Shown: piece by piece, positions 13,847 to 25,442 of the stretch
Position numbering within the stretch: the stretch's first letter is position 1
Layout: every line of letters begins with the position of its first letter
Assembly: GCA_035772405.1 (NCBI GenBank)
Contig: JAYKKM010000149.1
Coordinates: forward strand, 5,924,001 to 5,988,000
Source: Chrysogorgia sp. JL179-B06
Taxonomy: Eukaryota > Cnidaria > Anthozoa > Scleralcyonacea > Chrysogorgiidae
Direction of reading: 5' to 3'
DNA length: 64,000 bases
Made by a program: the position numbers and the translations under genes
The notes under the pieces: generated by a model
Databases searched by the model: none
Told to the model about the DNA's origin: nothing
What the model saw: the letters and a program-made list of their open reading frames with translations, nothing else

Positions 13847-15626
13847 AGACGCCCGCTAGGCGTTAACTCGGGCTACTTGAGGTTGTGACTTGTTGAAAGA
13901 CATTGTAGGCAAATTCAGTGATTTGAATTCAATATACACAAATCTATAGTTGTAGGTACATGTAATGATACGGCTGTCAGTGCAGGGGTGGTTAAATTTT
14001 CCATCATTGCAAACCCATAACATAGTGTTGGCCAACGGCTTTGATTATACGAAGGTGAGTTGGCTCAGTATCCAAGCTGGCTTACTGAGAATTCTGCCCC
14101 ACCAAATGAGCCACCCTTTTTGCTGACCTAATCCAGTTCTAGCCAACAGGGTCAGCCTGGCAAGCGAGCCGGCCTGTGCTCATGTAATAACAATTCATAT
14201 GGTCAGTCCGGCAAACAGGTTTAGTTTGAGCAAGTATTAAATCAGTTAATCTTTTTCTCAGTGTATAAGGCATAGCAGTAAATCAAACCATTTAGCTGGC
14301 AGTAGCAAGGTGTCATAAGCTATTATAAACAGTTTAAAGAAATGTAATTCAAAATCATTATTTCTTTGAAGTTATATAACATTTTGAGCCAGTAAACATA
14401 TTCATAATTTTTGCATATTTATTATTTGAGAGGCTTTATACATACTAGTGACTAGTCCAGTGGGCCAGCCAGCTAGCTAATTGTAATATAAAGACAGATT
14501 ACTGCATAGTTAACTATGTTACTGTCTCGGTTAGCGAGCCAACTCGCTTTCCGTGTAGTCAAGGCCAAAATTCAGACCCGTCACTGGTAAACCAGCAAAC
14601 AACAACAAACTCTTTACTCCTTGATCTTGATAGTTGTGGTATGGGTGTCAGAGATTTATATACTGTGTGTTCATTTGTAAGCATTTGTGTATAATAATAC
14701 ATGTATGAACAATCGATACAAACTTACTGATAACCCAGAACATTTTGGAGCCCCATTTAATCTTACAGGTAAAATATCGAGTGAAACAGGGTTACTCAAT
14801 GGCAACAATGAGTGTCAGAGATTTATATACTCTAGTCTGTACGTTCATTTTACTCTAGTCTGTACGTTCATTTGTAAGCATTCGCATATAATAATATGAA
14901 CAATCGATACAAACTTACTGATAACCCAGAACATTTTGGAGCCCCATTTAAGCTTACAGGTAAAATATCAATATCAATATAAGTGAAACAGGGTAAAATT
15001 CGATAGCAACATTGCATACTTTAATAATAGTACTTGGTATATGTGAAACAATAAACTATAGCATCGACTTTATTTTGTATAACATAACATGATAACAATA
15101 AACAATACACTACAGGCAACAAAGTTTATAAAAATATTACAGTTACCTCAGAACAGTTAACATATTTTCAAAAAGCATTCATACGTTGAGTTTCATATTA
15201 AATTGTTAAACATAGGTTCAATCGAGTACACATCAGCGTACAGGTACGGCATTTTCAGTGTACGGTTATCGAGATCTCAGATCGCAGACAGAGACCACCA
15301 AGGCACCAACCGTGTCTAAATCGCTCGTTATCTTTTAGTGTAGCCGTAGGTCTTCGGCGATCGGCGTGTGCGATTGTAAGCATCGTGAGATCAAGATACT
15401 GCCAGCCACATCAAATATTTTCAGTGAAGAACACTCGAGGAAAGGTAACCAGATGAATATTAAAAATATGACTTGAATGGCGCATAAATATATGCAGTGG
15501 TTCAGATCGATCTCGTACCCAGTCCCAAGTGGGATGATGCAAGAATTGCCATTTCGCGACATTGCCAAATAAACAGAGCCCTTTTTAAGACTCGTGCTCT
15601 CCCCCCACAGGGGGAGGCCCGAGTAA
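13847..15626 (+). mobile_element. Family B repeat, tandem unit 1 (~1.78 kb)
   Basis: This is the first of three head-to-tail units. The start has a small hairpin (ACGCC...GGCGT) followed by TTAACTCGGGC. The end has a C/G hairpin (CTCCCCCC..GGGGGAG) followed by GCCCGAGTAA. TTACTCGGGC at the end, read in reverse, matches TTAACTCGGGC at the start, giving short asymmetric inverted repeats. Inside, a ~110-bp block with AACCCAGAACATTTTGG is duplicated. No convincing ORF is seen. Confidence 0.65.
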
Positions 15627-17471
15627 CAAGACGCCCGCTAGGCGTTAACTCGGGCTACTTGAGGTTGTGGCTTGTTGAAAGACATTGTAGGCAAATTCAG
15701 TGATTTGAATTCAATATACACAAATCTATAGTTGTAGGTACAATGGTTGGTTAAATTTTCCATCATTGCAAACCCATAACATAGAGTTGGCCAACAGCTT
15801 TGATTATATGAAGGTGAGTTGACTCAGTATACAAGCTGGCTTACTGAGAATTATGCCCCACCAAATGAGCCACCCTGTTTGCTGACCTAATCCAGTTCTA
15901 GCCAACAGGGTCAGCCTGGCAAGCGAGCCGGCCTGTGGTAATAACAATTCATATGGTCAGTCCGGCAAACAGGTTTAGTTTGAGCAAGTATTAAATCAGT
16001 TAATCTTTTTCTCAGTGTATAAGGCATTAGCAGTAAATCAAACCATTTAGCTGGCGGTAGCAAGGTGTCATAAGCTATTATAAACTGAACAGTTTAAAGA
16101 AATGTAATTCAAAATCATTATTTCTTTGAATTATATAACATTTTGAGCCAGTAAACATATTCATAATTTTAGCATATTTATTATTTGAGAGGCTTTATAC
16201 ATACTATAGTGACTAGTCCAGTGGGCCAGCCAGCTAGCTAATTGTAATATAAAGACAGATTACTGCATAGTTAACTATGTTACTCTCGGTTAGCGAGCCA
16301 ACTCGCTTTCCGTGTAGTCAAGGCCAAATTTCAGACCCGTCACTGGTAAACCAGCAAACAACAACAAACTCTTTACTCCTTGATCTTGATAGTTGGTATG
16401 GGTGTCAGAGATTTATATACTGTGTGTTCATTTGTAAGCATTTGTGTATAATAATACATGTATGAACAATCGATACAAACTTACTGATAACCCAGAACAT
16501 TTTGGAGCCCCATTTAATCTTACAGGTAAAATATCGAGTGAAACAGGGTTACTCAATGGCAACAATGAGTGTCAGAGATTTATATACTCTAGTCTGTACA
16601 TTCATTTGTGAGCATTCGCATATAATAATATGAACAATCGATACAAACTTACTGATAACCCAGAACATTTTGGAGCCCCATTTAAGCTTACAGGTAAAAT
16701 ATCAATATCAATATTAGTGAAACAGGGTAAAATTCGATAGCAACATTGCATACTTTAATAATAGTACTTAATTGGTATATGTGAAACAATAAACTATAGC
16801 ATGAAGTAGGCTTTATCTTATAATGAAACTGTGATTAGTTTAAAAGTAAAATTAACAATATATTGTTGTAAGAGCATTGAGACTATTGTATAATGCTCCT
16901 AATACGTCTTTATTATTATTATTATTATTATTTTGTATAACATAACATGATAACAATAAACAATACAGGCAACAAAGTTTATAAAAATATTACAGTTACC
17001 TCAGAACAGTTAACATATTTTCAAAAAGCATTCCTACGTTGAGTTTCATATTAAATTGTTAAACATAGGTTTAATCGAGTACACATCAGCGTACAGGTAC
17101 GGCATTTTCAGTGTACGGTTTATATCGAGATCGCAGACAGAGACCACCAAGGCACCAACCGTGTCGAAATCGCTCGTTATCTTTTAGTGTAGCCATAGGT
17201 CTTCGGCGATCGGCGTGTGCGATTGTAAGCATCGTGAGATCAAGATACTGCCAGCCACATCAAATATTTTCAGTGAAGAACACTCGAGGAAAGGTAACCA
17301 GATGAATATTAAAAATATGACAATGGCGCATAAATATATGCAGTGGTTCAGATCGATCTCGTACCCAGACCCAAGTGGGATGATGCAAGAATTGCCATTT
17401 CGCGACATTGCCAAATAAACAGAGCCCTTTTTAAGACTCGTGCTCTCCCCCACAGGGGGAGGCCCGAGTAA
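15627..17471 (+). mobile_element. Family B repeat, tandem unit 2 (~1.84 kb)
   Basis: Nearly identical to the unit before it, differing by scattered substitutions, an ~85-bp extra segment with an (ATT)n run near 16800-16930, and small indels. The junction with the flanking units is GCCCGAGTAACAAGACGCCC, with no spacer. Confidence 0.65.
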
Positions 17472-18625
17472 CAAGACGCCCGCTAGGCGTTAACTCGGGC
17501 TACTTGAGGTTGTGGCTTGTTGAAAGACATTGTAGGCAAATTCAGTGATTTGAATTCAATATACACAAATCTATAGTTGTAGGTACATGTAATGATACGG
17601 CTGTCAGTGCAGTGGTGGTTAAATTTTCCATTATTGCAAACCCATAACATAGTGTTGGCCAACGGCTTTGATTATACGAAGGTGAGTTGGCTCAGTATCC
17701 AAGCTGGCTTACTGAGAATTCTGCCTGCAACAAATGAGCCACCCTGTTTGCTGACCTAATCCAGTTCTAGCCAACAGGGTCAGCCTGGCAAGCGAGCCGG
17801 CCTGTGCTCATGTAATAACAATTCATATGGTCAGTCCGGCAAACAGGTTTAGTTTGAGCAAGTCAGATTAAATCAGTTAATCTTTTTCTCAGTGTATAAG
17901 GCATAGCAGTAAATCAAACCATTTAGCTGGCAGTAGCAAGGTGTCATAAGCTATTATAAACAGTTTAAAGAAATGTAATTCAAAATCATTATTTCTTTGA
18001 AGTTATATAACATTTTGAGCCAGTAAACATATTCATAATTTTAGCATATTTATTATTTGAGAGGCTTTATACATACTAGTGACTAGTCCAGTGGGCCAGC
18101 CAGCTAGCTAATTGTAATATAAAGACAGATTAGTGCATAGTTAACTATGTTACTGTCTCGGTTAGCGAGCCAACTTGCTTTCCGTGTAGTCAAGGCCAAA
18201 ATTCAGACCCGTCACTGGTAAACCAGCAAACAACAACAAACTCTTTACTCCTTGATCTTGATAGTTGGTATGGGTGTCACAGATTTATATACTGTGTGTT
18301 CATTTGTAAGCATTTGTGTATAATGATACATGTATGAACAATCGATACAAACTTACTGATAACCCAGAACATTTTGGAGCCCCATTTAATCTTACAGGTA
18401 AAATATCGAGTGAAACAGGGTTACTCAATGGCAACAATGAGTGTCAGAGATTTATATACTCTAGTCTGTACGTTCATTTGTAAGCATTCGCATATAATAA
18501 TATGAACAATCGATACAAACTTACTGATAACCCAGAACATTTTGGAGCCCCATTTAAGCTTACAGGTAAAATATCAATATAAGTGAAACAGGGTAAAATT
18601 CGATAGCAACATTGCATACTTTAAA
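17472..18625 (+). mobile_element. Family B repeat, tandem unit 3, left part
   Basis: It follows unit 2 directly and matches it up to GCATACTTTAA at 18624. There it is cut by an unrelated insertion. The matching right part (TAGTACTTGGTATATGTG onward) resumes at about 30428, so 18626-30427 lies inside this unit. Confidence 0.6.
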
Positions 18626-20250
18626 GTGCATATAAACCCAAATTCGTTTCTGGCTCGAACGAAAGAGGAGATGGATAGAAGGTTTTTTTGCAGATTATTT
18701 GATCGAGAAAAAATGAAAAACAAAGATTCTACAAGCTCCCAAAGTTGGATATTTTGATTTCATGACCGGTAGTACGGAGTCTGGGTCGAGAGTTGTTTGT
18801 GACGTCTATGTAGTCATTCGTTTTACTTCCGGCCCCGAATTACTAGGGTTTTCATAGTAAAAACGTGAAGTAACGTTGTTCTTGTCGAAGCGTTATTGCC
18901 GATGTAAAATTCAAATTCAGGAAGTCATTCTTCGTCTAATAGTTCATATTTTAACGCGGAATACGATTATGAAGTGGAAATAGTGGGAGAAGTGACAGAA
19001 AATGAGAATAATGTCGTCGAAGATGTCGCCGGCGCGGACAGTATGTTGCAGCCATTATGAGCCATATGTTATACAGCCGAATCAGACAGGCGTCGTTTGC
19101 GCTTCGCCGGCTTCGGTATAAAAACCACTTTCAACATCCCAAAGTTATGGCTGAACCTCGTCGACCGGTTGTGGCTCTGTGAATGATGCGCATCGACTCA
19201 AGACTCAAGTGAAATCTATCTCCACGGGTTGTTTCAAAAATATATTCACTTCTTTGAGAATTATTGAAATATGTTATGACGCTGTTGGGTAGCGTTACAC
19301 CATTCTATACCAGACAGAGAGTTATTCTTTGTCTAATAGTTCATATTTTAACACGGAATACGTTTATGAAGTGGAAATAATGGGCGAAGAGACAGAAGAT
19401 AAGAGTAATGTTGTCGACGAGACGACGACGAAGATAATGTTCATGTTGTTACAGGCTTACAGCCGAATTAGACAGGTATCGAGACAGGCGTCGTTTGCGC
19501 TTCGCAGGCTTTGGTATAAAACCACTTTCAACATCCGAAAGCTATGTCTGAACCTCGTCGATCGCTTGTGACTCTAACATTATTTTTGTTGTCTAAAATA
19601 ATTAAATGTTTCTTATTACAGCGTCGCGAAAAAGGAAACATGATACTCCACAGTGCACATAAAATGTATCGGCACATAATATTTATCTCCTAACTGGCGG
19701 CGCCCCTTTTCGAGTTCGGCTTCTCCTCTTCTTTTCTATGGATTGTTGGAACCACAGAAATTCCTAGTTCATCTTCTGTCCAGGCAAGGCCTTATAAAAT
19801 CGAAAATCATCTGACGCAAAATTGTATAGAACAAATACGCGACTCCTTTGTCGGTTCCCACTTTGCTGTCTTAGTTTTCACGAAATCAACGCATTGTTTT
19901 CTTCGTTTCTTCGCCTTAGGTGTTTCATCGTTACCAAAAGGGATTTATGAAGTGTTACCAACTTTTCAGCGCTAGATTATGTATTGGAATAACCAGCGAC
20001 AACACATTGAAAAGACTATGTTTACTATGTTTCATATAGGTTCTGAAATCTGCGTGACTATATAGACGTCACAACACTACTAGTACTCAGATCCCGTACT
20101 ACCGGCCATAAATAAAAAATAATTAAAATAAAAATTCGTATTTTTTGGCATGTTTGGCAAGCGCTAACAAAATGAGTTTTTCTTCAAACAAGATGTAATA
20201 TATATCATTAGAATCCTGGTGACATGACAAATTTAATTAGAATGAAACGA
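18626..20250. mobile_element. TIR-bearing DNA element with a decayed coding region
   Basis: Inverted ~60-bp segments bound the element: CCGGTAGTACGG...GTGACGTCTATGTAGTCA at 18764-18815 and its reverse complement at about 20055-20107. The outer ~130 bp on each side is more diverged. The interior holds duplicated protein-like sequence (next entry). It was inserted in a family B unit. The superfamily is not recognised. Confidence 0.45.
18917..19571 (+). pseudogene. Duplicated, decayed coding sequence inside a TIR element
   Basis: Two related blocks (about 18917-19165 and 19322-19571) share ATAGTTCATATTTTAACACG and continue in parallel for ~240 bp. The second is open for 80 codons and starts MSNSSYFNTEYVYEVEIMGE. 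It is acidic at first, then basic, and closes with KTTFNIRKLCLNLVDRL. The first copy is broken by frame changes and stops. The acid-rich start followed by an Arg-rich region could be the tail of an element protein. No domain is recognised. Confidence 0.35.
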
Positions 20251-20954
20251 ATTGCCGAAGGCCTGAGGGCGAGGGTGATAATATCGACCGGCGTTTAGTC
20301 CCTTATCACGCGAGATCCAAGCGGATGCCTATCTCGAATGCAATTTAATTTTATATATATATTGAAGATCAACGGCCCATGCGCGGCATCGGGAAATTTG
20401 GCCCTGGTAACTAGATATGGTAAATAAAAAATATCTGCATTTGAGGTTAAACGGTGAATGAAGATTTGAGTTCAAAAAGATCGTGAAAAGGCAGTGAAAA
20501 TGCAATATATCGTCGTCCGAAGATGTCAAGTTCGTAAATCAAGTTCGTAAAACAAGTTTTATACGTGGCGTCAAAACTAAAGGTAAACCCGTTTTCGGTT
20601 TTTTAAACCTGTTAGTCAGTTACAAAGATAGTTTGGCAAACATGTCCGAGTATGTTATTCAGGCTTTTATTTGATGTATAGCATGATTTTCTTGCGTTAG
20701 TAGTTCAAAAGATATCGTCGTCTGAATATCTAAAATATTTATACGGAGTTTGTCAATCCAATCCAAGCGTCGTCGCTTTTTTCAAGCTGTTAGGTATCAG
20801 TTACAAAAATAGTTTTGTAGGTATGTCAGAGGCTGTTAATCAAGCTTTCATTAGATATGTAGAATGAGTTCTTAGAGTTAGTACTTCAAAAGATATTGTG
20901 GTCGGAACATTTCACTTTTGGCATGTCGTCATGGCAACCGAAATTTAAAATTAT

Positions 20955-20995
20955 TATAGGATTAGGGTTAGGATTAGGTAGGGTTAGGGTTAGTG
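20955..20995 (+). repeat. Degenerate TTAGGG-like interstitial stretch
   Basis: GATTAGGGTTAGGATTAG followed by GGGTTAGGGTTAG, irregularly spaced. Similar stretches sit at fixed positions in other E copies (about 3670, 4330, 27030, 39870). It therefore travels with the element and is not evidence of a chromosome end. Confidence 0.6.
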
Positions 20996-21649
20996 ATTAT
21001 TTGAATTTCGGTTTGTTGATATATCGAGAAAGCGCCAATCAGACATCACAAAATCACTCTTTGCAGGGCTTTCGCTCAAAATTGAATAGTCCTTACATAA
21101 GATATACCAATAAATTATGTGCTTTATTATAATATTGCAGAATAACAAATGTTAATACAAATTTTGAATGGCAGATTTTATACTTTTATTTAAATTATCC
21201 ATCACCATTGTTTCACTCGGTCACTTTGCAACCCCATCCACAATGGAATAATTGCAATACTTGTTAATTAGCTATATAGTGAGTACCAGTACTGGTGGTA
21301 AGGATGTAAAAAAGTACAGATTATAGCTGTGTTTATACTGCAAGTCTATAGGACTAACCAGGACCAACCTGGCTGGATGCCACCTTGGGCCTGGCTTACA
21401 TTTTACTCACTTTAATAGTGTAAACATATACCATACTGGCTATAACAATCAGCATTTATGCTCATCTGATATTATGGCATATGCCCTTCTGGCCAATGGC
21501 TTAGTGTGTCTGTTTAATTTCACCTTTGTCCTGGATAGTAGGCCTGGACAGTGCCAGTCCTAGGCTTTCAATGTATATTTTACACAGCTTTTGAAGGATA
21601 AATACTGTATAATGTATAATTGGGTAGGTTAACACTCACTGTGTCAGGG

Positions 21650-21770
21650 GAACATGTTAGGATCAAACTAGCCTGCGAGCCGGCTCTCTGCGGGTTGGGG
21701 GAGGGCGGGTTGGGGGAGGGCGGGCTGGGGGAGCGCGGGTCGCAGGCTATTTCATCCTGAATTAATATAT
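21650..21770 (+). repeat. G-rich tandem repeat with G-quadruplex potential
   Basis: About three copies of a 17-bp unit, GCGGGTTGGGGGAGGGC, follow one another at 21697-21747. They contain at least eight runs of three or more G with loops of one to three bases. They sit between short inverted arms, AGCCTGCGA and TCGCAGGCT. This is an exceptional GC island in AT-rich DNA. Confidence 0.7.
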
Positions 21771-22016
21771 ATATATTGGTGAAATAATTAGATTAAGCAA
21801 TATCGTTCTTTGTTGTTTTTTTTTGGGCTTTTGTCATTTCAATTTTTGAAATTGTGTTACCGGTACTTGAATACCATTGAAATACTGGTACATGAATGTA
21901 CATAATTATATAATATTAATAAAAGTTAAGAAACAGAAGTCTTCTAAAAGAATAAAAGGTTTATCAGACTTATCAATTTGGTCTAGGATAAATAGGTATG
22001 GGGAATCTTTTGGTAT

Positions 22017-22215
22017 CTGCTACTAACAATTAGACAATAAGGAACATGCAGATTACATTATTACAGTAGGGTACATGTATCTGCTTATGCTGACAATTAG
22101 ACAATAAGGAACATGCAGATTACATTATTGCAGTAGGGTACATGTATCTGCTTATACTGACAATTAGGCAATAAGGAACATGCAGATTACATTATTACAG
22201 TAGGGTACATGTATG
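22017..22215 (+). repeat. ~64-bp minisatellite, three copies
   Basis: Each unit carries GACAATTAGACAATAAGG, then GAACATGCAGATTACA and GTAGGGTACATGTATCTG. Copies differ at a few positions only (ATGCTG versus ATACTG, ATTACAG versus ATTGCAG). Confidence 0.85.
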
Positions 22216-22733
22216 TACAAGGTTATGCAGTCTCGTGAATACAATTGTACTTTGAGTAAAATTATGAGTATACCACTGTTACGGTACTGTAAACATGCAT
22301 GTTGAAATTTATTATTAAAAGCATAACTGGCATAATTAACTTTAATTATGTAATATATAATTAATAAAATTATTATTTAAATTAATAATTATTAAAATTA
22401 ATTATTAATTTCAATAATCAATAATTACACAATTGGTTTCCAACCCTGCCTGCGAGACAATTGTGTTGGCAGACTTTCCCACTTGGGTTCTGTTCAGTAC
22501 ACTACCCACAAATTGCACCCAAAAAATAAGCAGTTTGAAAATCTGTTCAGTTTGGCAATATTAAAGCCTCAAACAGTAAGTGGGCGAGGGGTTGTTGCGT
22601 ACACGTTTTTCTAGTATGCATTTTAATAATCCCCTCGCCCGGTAAGGCCTGAGGGCGAGGGTGCTAATATCGACCGGCGTTTAGTCCCTTACACGCAAGA
22701 TGCTAGCGAATCCTAATCTCGGATCGGATTTAT

Positions 22734-22736
<3 letters not shown>

Positions 22737-22820
<84 letters not shown>
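22737..22820. repeat. (TA)n microsatellite at the 5' edge of the Penelope-like element
   Basis: A pure TA run. The element's direct repeat begins at its last base, with no other sequence between. Confidence 0.95.
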
Positions 22821-22822
<2 letters not shown>

Positions 22823-23153
22823 GATGAAACGGAACTGTCAAAATATATTTGGAAATTGAGTGATTCTAAGCGCGCGTTCAAGATAAATTGGTCGCTAAGA
22901 AAGAAAATTCCCGCCTACAAAATCGGCTCACGAAGGTGTAACTTGTGCTTGGAAGAAAAACTAATCCTACTGAAGGACCGGAAACACGAACTACTGAACA
23001 GACGCTCTGAACTTTTTAGTAAATGCAGACACGTAACACGACACCTCGTTTCATCATGTAAATAGAGTTTAACTAGATCGAGTCTGTCAGTTGCCTGACG
23101 ATCGCGTATAAGCGTGAAACTCGAGTAGCGACAGCTTTTTCACTTAATAAATA
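22821..23153 (+). mobile_element. Upstream terminal direct repeat (pLTR) of the Penelope-like element
   Basis: These 333 bp are, as far as I can compare by eye, identical base for base to 25198-25530. The repeat holds the last 81 codons of the element's ORF, its stop codon and 3' untranslated DNA with a hammerhead motif, and ends AATAAATA. Penelope-like elements typically occur as partial tandem copies, which gives such pseudo-LTRs. The frame 22856-23065 is the truncated ORF tail of the upstream partial unit, not a separate gene. Confidence 0.85.
23090..23132 (+). ncRNA. Hammerhead ribozyme, type I, upstream pLTR copy
   Basis: Stem I GUUGC pairs with GCGAC (four Watson-Crick pairs and one G-U). 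The core is CUGACGA. Stem II is CGC/GCG with a GUAUAA loop, flanked by a U-U mismatch. GAAA follows, then CUCGAG, a palindromic stem III with no loop. UA is the predicted cleavage site, after position 23127. All invariant core bases are present. A loopless, self-complementary stem III suggests cleavage as a dimer, as reported for Penelope-type hammerheads. Confidence 0.75.
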
Positions 23154-23168
23154 TTCGCTCTACCTATA

Positions 23169-25442
23169 ATGGTATTGAGCGCTCTAAAACCTTTTGCCAA
23201 CTGTGTGACTTTGTTACATATTCTTCTTGGTATAATCTCGCTCCTAACCTTAGTTGAGCGCTCTTATTGGCTTGGAACTCACACGGTGAAAATGCAGCAG
23301 ATCCGATTTAATTATTCTCTAAAGAACATTGGTCTACCAACTCATGATGAATACCGACGCAACATAATCGACAAAACTGAGAGTGTTATCCACCGCATGC
23401 GATGGAAAGCACACTTCTTCCTACACGGTGACAGCAAAGACGCACAGAAAACGAATATGTATGGCTTAAAGTCCACGCGAAGCCCGCCACACGTACCAGA
23501 GTTGAAAGGCTTTGAAGACGACGTTATTAAGATGATCTCTAACACCCAATTCCGAGACGGCAACGACGAGTTTAGCAAATCTCTAGATGACGATAAACGG
23601 AAGATCACATCATCAAACAACCTCTTCGTCCCCGCGGACAAAACGAGAAATATGTACGAGATGGACGCGCCTACATACATCAAGCTACTGACGGAAAACG
23701 TAACAAAAACCTATAAATTGGCAGAGGAGAATAGCATGAATAGTATCAACGATGAACTGAAACAAATAGCCGACGGATTAAAGATAAGCAACCGTATAGA
23801 GACTATGGCGCAATCGAAAGCCTTCATATCCCTTAAAGACCACAAGGACAATTTCGAGAACCACCCGCAATGCCGACTTATCAACCCTGCCAAGAGTAAT
23901 CTCGGAAAGGTCAGCAAGTCCATTCTTGACCGTATCAACACCGATATCCGTAACGAAACCCGAAGCAACCAGTGGCGCAACTCCGACGATACGATATCGT
24001 GGTTTACCAATATACCCAACAAGAATAGACACACGTTTTTATCGTTCGACATCGTAAATTTTTATCCATCCATTTCCGAGCAATTACTAGATGACGCCAT
24101 CAATTGGTCTAAGCAATTCACCACCATTTCCGAAAACGACATCAAAATCATCAAACATGCAAGAAAATCCCTCCTTTTTAACAACGGCAAAGCATGGACA
24201 AAACAAAACTCGCTCAACTTTTTTGACGTAACCATGGGCAGCTATGACGGCGCCGAAATATGTGAACTAGTTGGCCTATTTTTCCTCAGCACGCTCGAGA
24301 ACCGATTTGGAAACCAAATTGGATTATACCGAGACGACGGCCTAGCAGCTATCACCACCACCTCCGGAAGATTAGCTGACAAGGCGCGCAAAGATCTGAT
24401 CCAAATCTTCGCAAATTTCGGCCTAAACATCACGGCCGATGCTAACCTGAAACGCGTGAATTTCCTTGACATAACGTTTGACCTAACTGACGGTACGTAC
24501 AAACCATTCAGAAATCCTAACGACGAACCACTTTACGTTAACCGACTATCTAACCACCCCCCCTCCATACTACGCCAACTACCATTATCAATCAACAAAC
24601 GCATCAACAAACTCTCATGCGACAAACGAACATTCGACGCTGCCGCACCGCTCTACAACGACGCCTTAAAACACAGCAATTTTGACACAAACCTCACATA
24701 CGAACCACCCGCGCAGAACGGAAACGACTACCCTAACTATAATCAACAACGAAAACGGAACAGACAACGCAACGCTATTTGGTATAACCCACCTTTTAGT
24801 AAGAACGTTCAAACGAACATAGGGCGAGACTTTCTATCACTACTTGACAAACATTTCCCCCCTTCCAACAAACTATATAGCATATTCAACCTACATACTG
24901 TACGAGTCAGTTACAGCTGCCTACCTAACATGAAATCTTTTATTTCCCAACATAACAACAAAATACTCAACCAACACACTAAACAACAAACGAACACTCA
25001 AAACACAAACGAATGCAACTGCAGACGACCAGACGAATGCCCAATCGAGAAGAAATGCCTGTCAGAAAGCGTGGTCTACCAAGCTGATGTTACCACAGTT
25101 GACAACAACAAGACGAAATCGTACGTAGGCGTAACGGGCGGTCCATTCAAGAGCAGATACCGAAACCACACAAAGTCGTTTTCACACAGAAAATACGCCG
25201 ATGAAACGGAACTGTCAAAATATATTTGGAAATTGAGTGATTCTAAGCGCGCGTTCAAGATAAATTGGTCGCTAAGAAAGAAAATTCCCGCCTACAAAAT
25301 CGGCTCACGAAGGTGTAACTTGTGCTTGGAAGAAAAACTAATCCTACTGAAGGACCGGAAACACGAACTACTGAACAGACGCTCTGAACTTTTTAGTAAA
25401 TGCAGACACGTAACACGACACCTCGTTTCATCATGTAAATAG
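23169..25442 (+). CDS. Penelope-like retroelement protein: reverse transcriptase plus GIY-YIG endonuclease
   Basis: This intact 757-codon ORF encodes the single polyprotein of a Penelope-like element (PLE), which copies element RNA into DNA by target-primed reverse transcription. Visible in order: a hydrophobic N-terminus (about residues 1-30); a conserved FVPADKTRNMYEMDAPTY region (~152-170); RT motif A LSFDIVNFYPSISEQLL (~292-308); RT catalytic motif C LYRDDGLA (~384-391) with a YRDD box; and FLDITFDL (~426-433). A cysteine cluster CNCRRPDECPIEKKC (~625-639) precedes a C-terminal GIY-YIG nuclease. That nuclease has VVYQADV, then SYVGVTGGPFKSRYRNH with the expected Tyr and Arg, and the Glu of ETELSKYIW. 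RT-then-endonuclease order is the canonical PLE layout. The first ATG may lie upstream of the true start, since strong similarity to the family begins near residue 45. Codons are less AT-rich than the flanks. Intact frame and identical flanking repeats suggest a recent insertion. Confidence 0.93.
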   Translation: MVLSALKPFANCVTLLHILLGIISLLTLVERSYWLGTHTVKMQQIRFNYSLKNIGLPTHDEYRRNIIDKTESVIHRMRWKAHFFLHGDSKDAQKTNMYGLKSTRSPPHVPELKGFEDDVIKMISNTQFRDGNDEFSKSLDDDKRKITSSNNLFVPADKTRNMYEMDAPTYIKLLTENVTKTYKLAEENSMNSINDELKQIADGLKISNRIETMAQSKAFISLKDHKDNFENHPQCRLINPAKSNLGKVSKSILDRINTDIRNETRSNQWRNSDDTISWFTNIPNKNRHTFLSFDIVNFYPSISEQLLDDAINWSKQFTTISENDIKIIKHARKSLLFNNGKAWTKQNSLNFFDVTMGSYDGAEICELVGLFFLSTLENRFGNQIGLYRDDGLAAITTTSGRLADKARKDLIQIFANFGLNITADANLKRVNFLDITFDLTDGTYKPFRNPNDEPLYVNRLSNHPPSILRQLPLSINKRINKLSCDKRTFDAAAPLYNDALKHSNFDTNLTYEPPAQNGNDYPNYNQQRKRNRQRNAIWYNPPFSKNVQTNIGRDFLSLLDKHFPPSNKLYSIFNLHTVRVSYSCLPNMKSFISQHNNKILNQHTKQQTNTQNTNECNCRRPDECPIEKKCLSESVVYQADVTTVDNNKTKSYVGVTGGPFKSRYRNHTKSFSHRKYADETELSKYIWKLSDSKRAFKINWSLRKKIPAYKIGSRRCNLCLEEKLILLKDRKHELLNRRSELFSKCRHVTRHLVSSCK

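Larger units (their letters stand above)
20251..22612 (-). mobile_element. Family E element, divergent subfamily
   Basis: It starts (truncated) with GCCTGAGGGCGAGGG and the AATATCGACCGGCG signature and ends at 22580-22612 with GGGCGAGGGGTTGTTGCG. The segment 20255-21130 matches 54045-54860 in another E copy. Inside it, a ~150-bp block with CAAAAGATATCGTCGTC is duplicated in tandem (20620-20730 and 20790-20905). The middle (21130-22560) is unlike the other copies and holds the G-rich and 64-bp repeats listed separately. Confidence 0.5.

Noticed and set aside
15335..17474. 76- to 96-codon minus-strand frames recurring in family B (IFLIFIWLPFLECSSLKIFD)
   Set aside because: They recur only because B recurs, their ends vary with small indels between copies, and no domain or conservation of frame is evident.
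22856..23065. Separate small gene of 69 codons upstream of the Penelope ORF
   Set aside because: Identical to the last codons of the 23169-25442 ORF; it is the truncated tail in the upstream direct repeat.
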